Below, piece by piece: positions 8,001 to 12,470 of a DNA stretch of 12,470 nt. Under the pieces are notes generated by a model that made no database searches, was not told the DNA's origin, and saw only the letters and a list, made by a program, of their open reading frames with translations. Origin of the DNA: Crocinitomix sp. (GTDB taxonomy: Bacteria > Bacteroidota > Bacteroidia > Flavobacteriales_D > Crocinitomicaceae). Every line of letters starts with the position of its first letter. The stretch's first letter is position 1. The stretch spans positions 1-12,470 of the forward strand of contig JADZFJ010000392.1 of the NCBI GenBank assembly GCA_020849935.1, in the 5' to 3' direction. The position numbers and the translations under genes are program-made.

Positions 8001-9346
8001 ATCTTCGTGGCGCCTTTTAGGGTAATTTTATCGATAAAGGATTGTCTTTCTTCTTTTGGCAAAGCCATTAATTGCACCCGATCGGCGGTGATTTTGTACG
8101 CGATAAATTCGACAATGATCACCGCACCATCAATGATAATTCCAAAATCGATGGCGCCAAGACTCATTAAATTTGCATCTACTCCAAAAATATACATCAA
8201 GGACAAGGCAAAAAACAAACACATTGGAATCACGGAAGCCACCACCAAACCTGAGCGCAAGTTCCCCAACAAAAGCACCACCACAAAAATAACGATCAGG
8301 CAACCCAAAATCAGGTTTTCGGCTATGGTGAAGGTGGTTTTACCAATCAACTCACTTCGTTCTAAAAATGGATTAATACTCACTCCTGGCGGAAGCGAAG
8401 GTGAAATTTGTTCGACTCTTTCTTTTACCGCATCAATCACCGCTTTTGAGTTGGCGTCTTTTAACATCAACACTTGCCCCAATACTTTTTCGCCTTCCCC
8501 ATTTCCTGTAATAGCGCCAAAACGGGTGGCGTGACCATAACCAACAGATGCCACATTTTTGATAAAAATTGGCACCCCATCTCGGTTTTCTATCACGATA
8601 TTTTCAATGTCCTCGAGGGAAGTAACTAAACCTTCGCCACGAATAAAAAATGTTTGATTGGTTTTTTCAATATATCCACCCCCCGCCACGCTGTTATTTT
8701 GTTCCAAGGCAGCAAATGTCTGCGCCACGGAAAGGTTAAGACTTCGTAATTTTTCCGGATCAATGGCAACTTCGTATTGTTTCAAAAATCCACCCCAGGT
8801 ATTCACTTCCACCACCCCTGGAATTCCAGAAAGTTGTCTTTTTACGACCCAATCTTGAATGGTTCTTAAATCGGTCAAGGAATAATCGTTTTTATGTTCC
8901 TCATCCACCTCAATCACATATTGATAAATCTCGCCTAAACCAGTAGAAATTGGTCCCATAAAAGGCTGACCGAAACCGCGGGGGATTTTTTGCTCCGCCA
9001 CTTTTATTTTTTCAGCGATTAATTGTCGGGGTAAATAAGTGCCTATATTGTCATTAAAAACCACCGTCACCACTGAAAGTCCGAATTTTGAAACCGACCT
9101 AATTTCTTTGACGTCAGGCAAATTCGCCATTTCTAACTCAACGGGATAGGTCAAGAATTTTTCGACATCCTCAGTTGCTAAATTTCGTGAAGTGGTAATA
9201 ATTTGCACCTGGTTATTGGTCACATCCGGCACCGCACCAATTGGAATTTCGTAAAGGGAATACAATCCAAATCCAACAATCCCGAAGGAAAATAAAATCA
9301 CAATTAATTTGTGGTGGATACTGTATTGAATGATTCGTTCTAACAT
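5018..9346 (-). CDS. czcA: CzcA-type heavy-metal RND pump fused to a TolC-like outer-membrane factor
   Basis: A 1442-residue fusion, against about 1040 for CzcA or CusA alone. Residues 1-1035 form a full RND pump: TM1 (12-32), first porter/docking half (33-335), TM2-TM7 (340-562), second half (563-875) and TM8-TM12 (876-1033). The TM4 motif DFGIIIDGAVIIVE with Asp400 and Asp406 is the HME proton-relay signature. From memory of E. coli CusA, its three metal-binding Met align here with Gln578, Glu627 and Glu678, and MRFNELITGVR is CzcA-like, so divalent ions (Zn, Co, Cd, Ni) are likelier than Cu(I)/Ag(I). Residues about 1070-1442 are an outer-membrane efflux protein with long coiled-coil helices. 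The frame extends 3 codons upstream to a TTG at 9355; I chose the ATG giving MLERIIQYS, the usual CzcA start. The adaptor gene follows. Confidence 0.94.
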   Translation of the reverse strand: MLERIIQYSIHHKLIVILFSFGIVGFGLYSLYEIPIGAVPDVTNNQVQIITTSRNLATEDVEKFLTYPVELEMANLPDVKEIRSVSKFGLSVVTVVFNDNIGTYLPRQLIAEKIKVAEQKIPRGFGQPFMGPISTGLGEIYQYVIEVDEEHKNDYSLTDLRTIQDWVVKRQLSGIPGVVEVNTWGGFLKQYEVAIDPEKLRSLNLSVAQTFAALEQNNSVAGGGYIEKTNQTFFIRGEGLVTSLEDIENIVIENRDGVPIFIKNVASVGYGHATRFGAITGNGEGEKVLGQVLMLKDANSKAVIDAVKERVEQISPSLPPGVSINPFLERSELIGKTTFTIAENLILGCLIVIFVVVLLLGNLRSGLVVASVIPMCLFFALSLMYIFGVDANLMSLGAIDFGIIIDGAVIIVEFIAYKITADRVQLMALPKEERQSFIDKITLKGATKMMHSAVFGQLIIIIVFIPILSLVGVEGKMFKPMALVFCFALLGAMILCFTYVPVMASLFIKPSNPAKKTISSRLITFFENNYRPTIAWALRRKKLVLGMASVLLIVVGVLFTRMGGEFVPTLDEGDFVIQPVLKTGTSLSNTVLTTTRIEKILKRFPEVEQVVSRIGAAEVPTDPMSMEESDVIIKLRPKEEWVSAETKDELADKFKEALAEIPGVDFEFTQPIEMRFNELITGVRADLAIKIFGENLDTLFKLATEVEHAIQGVEGAADIIVEKVAGLPQMSVKYDRQKIAKYGMNVEELNDIITMGFAGMPAGTVFEGEKQFDLVVRFDSAHHHDIEDIETATVLLPDGNQLPLSELATISYTKGPAKISRDNTKRRIVVGVNVRNRDLESVVKDVQKIIEEKVDLPMGYSVEYGGQFENLRTAKARLMIAVPIALLLIFILLYFAFNSAKEALIIYSAIPMSAVGGVIFLYLRDLPFSISAGVGFIALFGIAVLNGIVLIEEFKELKAHGITNINRRILIGTKNRLRPVLLTASAAALGFLPMAISTSAGAEVQRPLATVVVGGLISATLLTLIVLPILYAIFDRKSPVKNKKGGVKALVIALIFVVPVVGQSQDHKISVDQAVDIALKNNLGLEAAAQRVNQSEQLIGSAVDISKTEIYYNKDLNNIAPNNLPLNVWGINQSFLFPTVYVAQRKVMEGKSELVKDQFLIDQQMLTFQVHKVYNEIVYWEEMLQNYQYLDSLYTSFELAANRRFEQGETNYLEKLTAETKKKEIWLQVNQINENIQRNSILLNQWLQADTNFTVLGEPLARMVLLPLDSANHPTLSYYADAMKLSSQLVDLEKQKLMPDLNATVFQGTNNGTGTQSYAGFQIGVAVPLWFGSQKAQIKAAKTGELILAAEHDNYKLQLLAKYQALQADLRQFNEGLTYYESTGKTLAKETIFYANQAYVNGEINFLQYTQLLENAKTIEVNYLNFLLQYNMTVLEMNYLMN
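6159..6233 (-). other. Internal signal-peptide-like segment at the pump/channel junction
   Basis: This stretch encodes residues 1038-1062 of the fusion. After TM12, a basic patch (KNKKGGVK, residues 1041-1048) is followed by about 14 hydrophobic residues and a VVGQ-SQ site resembling a signal peptidase cleavage point. RND pumps end in the cytoplasm, so a thirteenth membrane crossing here is needed to deliver the channel domain to the periplasm. If it is cleaved, the pump and the outer-membrane factor would be separate proteins made in equal amounts. The mRNA here has six A followed by GGAGG (6210-6220), but no start codon follows at a usable distance. Confidence 0.7.
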
Positions 9347-9368
9347 TGCTGTCAATTATTTTAATTGT

Positions 9369-9430
9369 ACAACAAAGTTAAGTCGGGGTACCTAAGGTCT
9401 TCCTCAAGCCTTTCTTAAGATCTCCTTAAG
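9369..9430 (-). promoter_or_regulatory. Response-regulator operator and promoter of the efflux operon
   Basis: On the transcribed strand, boxes CTTAAG (9430-9425), CTTAAG (9419-9414) and CTTGAG (9408-9403) repeat every 11 bp, with a degenerate CTTAGG at 9396-9391. About one helical turn of spacing between direct repeats is the usual arrangement for OmpR/PhoB-family dimers. A perfect Bacteroidota-type -7 element, TAACTTTG, lies at 9380-9373, predicting a start near 9369 and a leader of about 23 nt before the ATG at 9346. The third box falls near -35, which suits activation by a bound regulator. The same layout stands before the response regulator gene. The first box touches the end of the VIT1 gene, whose stop is at 9440-9438. 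Confidence 0.75.
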
Positions 9431-9437
9431 ATTTTAA

Positions 9438-10145
9438 TTACGCCACATTGACCCCGAAAAAGTAGCCAACCAATGCCGTCAAGCCCATGGCGAGTGTTCC
9501 CCAAATCACAATTCTAGTTACCGCTTTTCGGATGACAGAACCTCCAGTTTTTGCTGAAATCACGCCCAATACCACCAAAAAAATAATGGTAAAACCGTAA
9601 AGCCAATACACCAAACCATCAATAGGTAAAAGAAGAATCGCTAAAAGAGGTAAAACACCCCCAACGGTGAATGAAGCACCCGAAGCTATCGCGGCCTGAA
9701 TTGGATTCGCTTGACTCATTTCAGTTATGCCTAATTCATCCCTCACATGCGCTGCCAAGGCATCTTTTTCTGTTAGTTCGATGGCCACTTGCATGGCCGT
9801 TTCTTTTTTGAGTCCACGTCGTTCATAAATTTGCGCCAGAATCGCTAGTTCTTCTTCAGGCATTTCACGCAATTCTTTTATTTCCCGTTCAATGTCCGCT
9901 TTTTCGGTGTCTGTTTGAGAACTTACTGAAACATATTCGCCCGCCGCCATCGACAAAGCACCTGCTACTAATCCCGCCACCGTTCCTAAAATTATGGGTT
10001 CTTTGGTGGTCGAAGCGGCCGCAATCCCAATCGCAAGACTGGAAATAGAAATGATTCCATCATTGGCCCCCAAAACAGCGGCGCGGAGCCAATTACTTCG
10101 GTGAATAAAATGATTGTCTAAATAATTGTCAATTGTTACTTTCAT
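9438..10145 (-). CDS. VIT1/CCC1 family Fe/Mn transporter
   Basis: A 235-residue membrane protein of the VIT/CCC1 family, which moves Fe2+ or Mn2+ out of the cytosol in exchange for protons. The N-terminal HRSNWLRAAVLGANDGIIS (15-33) with Asp29 is the family hallmark of helix 1, and SMAAGEYVS (65-73) with Met66 and Glu70 is the helix 2 metal site. Residues about 80-140 form the cytoplasmic Glu-rich metal-binding hairpin (EREIKELREMPEEE, then ERRGL). Three more helices follow at about 152-173, 178-197 and 208-231, giving five in all. Length is normal. It lies 48 bp after the kinase gene and 82 bp before the pump gene, between the regulator pair and its presumed target. That suggests it belongs to the same metal-stress response. 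The true ion cannot be read from the sequence. Confidence 0.93.
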   Translation of the reverse strand: MKVTIDNYLDNHFIHRSNWLRAAVLGANDGIISISSLAIGIAAASTTKEPIILGTVAGLVAGALSMAAGEYVSVSSQTDTEKADIEREIKELREMPEEELAILAQIYERRGLKKETAMQVAIELTEKDALAAHVRDELGITEMSQANPIQAAIASGASFTVGGVLPLLAILLLPIDGLVYWLYGFTIIFLVVLGVISAKTGGSVIRKAVTRIVIWGTLAMGLTALVGYFFGVNVA

Positions 10146-10160
10146 AGTTCCTGTATAAAA

Positions 10161-10190
10161 CTCCTTTTGTCGGAGCGAACATTCTCCAAC
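10161..10190 (-). promoter_or_regulatory. Leader hairpin before the VIT1 gene
   Basis: In the 48-bp gap, the mRNA GUUGGAG (10190-10184) can pair with CUCCGAC (10175-10169) as a 7-bp stem including one G-U, with an 8-nt loop. The same CUCC can instead pair with a GGAG at 10164-10161. No U-run follows, so this is not a standard terminator. A shorter AGGA lies close to the ATG and is the likelier ribosome site. A regulatory role is speculative. Confidence 0.3.
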
Positions 10191-10193
10191 AAG

Positions 10194-11588
10194 TTACGCA
10201 TTTATTTGTCCGCTTTCTGGAAATTTTATGGTCACCGTGGTTCCTTCTCCTAAAATACTGTCAACGGATAAGGTGGCATTGATAGCCTCGGCACATTTTT
10301 TGACAATGGAAAGTCCTAATCCATTGCCTTTTATATGTTTATGATCAAGCGCATCCGACCTAAAAAACCCATCGTAAATATTTTTTAAATCTTCTTTCTT
10401 AATCCCTATTCCATGGTCTTTAATTTGACAAACTACAAGTTGTCCCACCTCAGCTAACTGAATATGAATTATACCTTCGTTGTTCGAATATTTAATGGCA
10501 TTGCTCACTACATTTTCAATAATCAAATGGGTATAAAATTGAGGAACCATTAATTTTTTATTCTCGTCAAACTCAAAATCAATGCGCAAATTTTTCTCGG
10601 TGATTTGATTTTTTAACCGCGAGATCGATTCATCCATGATCGTCGAAAGATCAACTAATTTATTGCCAATAATCTTCCCATTCGAATCCAGTCGCGCGAG
10701 CAAAAGCAATTGCTCCAAGGTCGCCACCATTTTATCAATTTCCTTTAAACTGTATTTAATTTTATCCTCGTATTCATCCTGATTTCTAGGTTTTCGAATC
10801 AGTACTTCCAAGGTCCCACGCAAGGTGGCTAAAGGCGTTCTTAATTCATGTGAAGCATCTGAGGTAAATTGACGTTCACGTTCCAAGGCATTTTCAATTC
10901 GATCTAACAAGGAATTAAAGCTAAGCGATAATTCATGAATTTCATCTTTATTTTGGGGCAATTCCACCCGTTCTTTTAGGTTGTATTTGGTAATTCGCGC
11001 AATGGTATCCGTCACTTTGGTAACGGGACTGATACTTCGCCCAGCCAGAAAACGTGAAATAACATACAACCCAATCAACAAAAATAAATACGAAATAATC
11101 AAGACATTCCGCAAATTTAACAAGGTGTCAAACGCCGATTCAGACGAAACTGCTGCTAAAATATAGCCCGAAATTTTACCCCTTTTTTCAAAGGGCAATT
11201 GAATCTGCCGAATCGACCGTTCGCCAATCTGTGCATCAAAAAAACCATCCGCTTCGTCGGCATCAAATTGTAAATTGTCCTCTTTTAAATTAGGCGATTT
11301 ATCCATGATTTGACCGTTTGCGTCAATCAGTTGAATAAACACAGGATTTACCTCCACCTCACGGTGTTCCCGCTCTTCCCACTCTTCTTTGTTTTTAAAT
11401 TTTACGCCATTTTCAGTGTTTTTTACCTCTTTCAGGTGTTTGTGTGCTTCGTACGACAAATCGTTGTCCAAATTACCAATCACTACATCAAAAACAACAA
11501 AATAAATGATGGTAAAAACCACCGCCATAATAATGGCATTGGCAAACATATAATGGAAGGCAATTCTATTTTTAAAATTTAAACTCAT
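10194..11588 (-). CDS. Sensor histidine kinase, CusS/CzcS-like
   Basis: A 464-residue inner-membrane kinase. TM1 lies at about 14-37 and TM2 at about 160-181, enclosing a periplasmic sensor of about 120 residues with many Glu and Asp (for example EEWEEREHREVEV, 68-80). HAMP follows (about 181-235), then the dimerisation/phosphoacceptor helix with SHELRTPL and His247, and the ATPase domain with N box ENVVSNAIKYS (358-368), G1 DHGIGI (391-396) and G2 GNGLGLSI (421-428). All catalytic motifs are intact. The ATG overlaps the stop codon of the response regulator gene (ATGA), showing a coupled pair. Gene context (RND metal pump, VIT1) indicates a periplasmic metal signal. The metal itself is not identifiable, and there is no His-rich sensor motif. 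Confidence 0.95.
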   Translation of the reverse strand: MSLNFKNRIAFHYMFANAIIMAVVFTIIYFVVFDVVIGNLDNDLSYEAHKHLKEVKNTENGVKFKNKEEWEEREHREVEVNPVFIQLIDANGQIMDKSPNLKEDNLQFDADEADGFFDAQIGERSIRQIQLPFEKRGKISGYILAAVSSESAFDTLLNLRNVLIISYLFLLIGLYVISRFLAGRSISPVTKVTDTIARITKYNLKERVELPQNKDEIHELSLSFNSLLDRIENALERERQFTSDASHELRTPLATLRGTLEVLIRKPRNQDEYEDKIKYSLKEIDKMVATLEQLLLLARLDSNGKIIGNKLVDLSTIMDESISRLKNQITEKNLRIDFEFDENKKLMVPQFYTHLIIENVVSNAIKYSNNEGIIHIQLAEVGQLVVCQIKDHGIGIKKEDLKNIYDGFFRSDALDHKHIKGNGLGLSIVKKCAEAINATLSVDSILGEGTTVTIKFPESGQINA

Positions 11589-12253
11589 ACTTCCTTGGCA
11601 ATGTATCCCACCCCTCTCACTGTTTGAATGTAATTCTCTTCCTCTGTCAACATAAATTTTTTCCGAAGCGCGTTGATATACACATCAATCACCCCCGTAT
11701 TATAATCAAAATGGATGTCCCACACACTTTCAATAATCCGACTTCGGCGGCACACCGTCCCTTTATTCCGAATCAGGTATTCGAGTAAGGCAAATTCTTT
11801 TAAGGTTAAATTTACTTCCTCGTTTAATTTAAAAACTTGGTGGGTGGTGGTATTCAGGGTAATATTCCCCAAGGTAAAAATCGCATGGTCCCCCGATTTT
11901 GGTCTTAGTTGCACTTTAATGCGTTCCAACAATTCTTCAAAATGAAAAGGTTTTTTAATATAATCATTGGCCCCGGTTTGCAAACCAAAAATAGTTTCAT
12001 CCAAGGTATCCTTGGCGGTTAAAAAAATAATTGGGGTTTCGCTGTCTTCTTTTCTAAACTGCCTACAAATCTCAATACCGCTTAATCCGGGCAACATCCA
12101 GTCCAATAAAAGCAAGTCGTATTCGCCCGACAAAGCAAGTTGCAGCCCCATTTTACCTTCTTCGGCCACATCCACCGCAAACGATTCCTCTTCCAACCCT
12201 TGTTTCAGAAAAGTTGCAATTCCATGTTCATCCTCAACAATTAAAATTCTCAT
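11585..12253 (-). CDS. OmpR/CusR-family response regulator
   Basis: A 222-residue two-domain regulator. The receiver domain (1-117) has the acidic pocket Glu7-Asp8, phosphoacceptor Asp51 in LLLLDWMLPG, Thr79 and Lys101. The winged-helix DNA-binding domain (about 126-220) has the typical LTLKEFALLEYLIRN and VIDVYINALRKKF helices and the GVGY wing. The frame extends 7 codons upstream to a TTG at 12274. I chose the ATG at 12253 because it gives the standard MRILIVEDE start and because the upstream codons overlap the -7 element. Its likely targets are the 11-bp-spaced CTTAAG arrays before its own gene and before the pump gene. Predicted transcription begins within a base or so of the ATG, so the message may be leaderless. 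Confidence 0.95.
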   Translation of the reverse strand: MRILIVEDEHGIATFLKQGLEEESFAVDVAEEGKMGLQLALSGEYDLLLLDWMLPGLSGIEICRQFRKEDSETPIIFLTAKDTLDETIFGLQTGANDYIKKPFHFEELLERIKVQLRPKSGDHAIFTLGNITLNTTTHQVFKLNEEVNLTLKEFALLEYLIRNKGTVCRRSRIIESVWDIHFDYNTGVIDVYINALRKKFMLTEEENYIQTVRGVGYIAKEV

Positions 12254-12257
12254 CTTA

Positions 12258-12315
12258 CAAAGGTTATCATTCAATCATTAAACTAGCTTTAAGTATTTCT
12301 TAAGATTGGCTTAAA
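12258..12315 (-). promoter_or_regulatory. Response-regulator operator and promoter of its own gene
   Basis: Boxes TTTAAG (12315-12310), CTTAAG (12304-12299), CTTAAA (12293-12288) and a weak TTTAAT (12282-12277) repeat every 11 bp on the transcribed strand. A -7-like AACCTTTG lies at 12265-12258. Every box and the -7 element match the pump promoter at one constant offset of 2885 bp, and an 11-bp core (ATCTTAAGAAA) is identical in both. This supports autoregulation by the encoded regulator. Confidence 0.72.
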
Positions 12316-12470
12316 CTTACACATATTTCAGGAAAAAATTATTGGAAGACCTCATTAATCCATCGCACGTTGGGGCATACTATTTACTTGCTTGACTTTC
12401 TCAAGTGAAAAACTCAAAAACTCTTTTTTTCATGTATTCATATGCCATAATTTAGGAAACAGCATATTCT
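12316..12470. other. Right-edge non-coding stretch with no recognisable gene
   Basis: These 155 bp upstream of the regulator operator hold no open frame of useful length on either strand. The longest is a 15-codon frame on the minus strand starting with ATG near 12448. A weak 5-bp-arm hairpin (CTTGA...TCAAG, 12391-12405) and a T7 run about 20 bp further on are present, but they are too far apart to be a terminator. The neighbouring gene is outside the window. Confidence 0.5.

Noticed and set aside
7854..8534. A 226-codon plus-strand open frame opposite the pump gene
   Set aside because: It is antisense to highly conserved RND coding sequence. Its Lys/Ile/Thr-rich translation with no domain pattern is typical of a shadow frame.
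9347..9355. TTG at 9355 as the start of the pump gene
   Set aside because: The ATG three codons later gives the usual CzcA N terminus (MLERIIQYS), and TTG starts are rare.
1..12470. tRNA, rRNA, CRISPR array, insertion sequence or phage attachment site
   Set aside because: I looked on both strands and saw no cloverleaf, spaced repeat array, transposase motif or terminal inverted repeats. Base composition looks even across the window.

Overview
The window reads as a Bacteroidota chromosome segment: AT-rich, with A-rich leaders in place of strong Shine-Dalgarno sites, a TAnnTTTG-type -7 promoter element, and protein families (DUF3570, DUF4266, an RND pump fused to its outer-membrane channel) that are typical of that phylum. 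The genus cannot be told from the sequence. Every complete gene lies on the minus strand, so transcription runs from high to low coordinates. Only a short 3' gene end at the left edge (2-82) is on the plus strand, converging on the cluster.

Region 1 (12470 to 9438): an OmpR-type response regulator and its sensor kinase, overlapping by ATGA, followed by a VIT1/CCC1-family Fe/Mn transporter. Region 2 (9437 to 3346): an 82-bp promoter gap, then a heavy-metal efflux operon made of a CzcA-type RND pump fused at its C terminus to the outer-membrane channel, a lipoprotein membrane-fusion adaptor 5 bp downstream, and a four-helix DUF2231-like membrane protein with an acidic tail 2 bp further on. Region 3 (3345 to 121): an 80-bp gap, then four tightly packed genes encoding an exported thioredoxin, an ApbE flavin transferase, a DUF4266 mini-lipoprotein ending in CGCN, and a DUF3570 outer-membrane beta-barrel.

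The clearest regulatory signal is an array of 11-bp-spaced CTTAAG-like boxes. It occurs in front of both the response regulator gene and the pump gene, with the same register relative to a CTTTG-ending -7 element (constant offset of 2885 bp). This is the expected picture of a response regulator that activates its own operon and the efflux operon.

The most interesting part is region 3. The DUF3570 barrel carries two TGAS motifs, close to the known ApbE FMN-acceptor motif, on either side of a run of nine Asp and six Gly. The ApbE gene lies in the same operon with a thioredoxin and a Gly/Cys-tailed lipoprotein. I infer an envelope redox system whose outer-membrane barrel may be covalently flavinylated. 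The families are known, but I know of no established function for this four-gene set.
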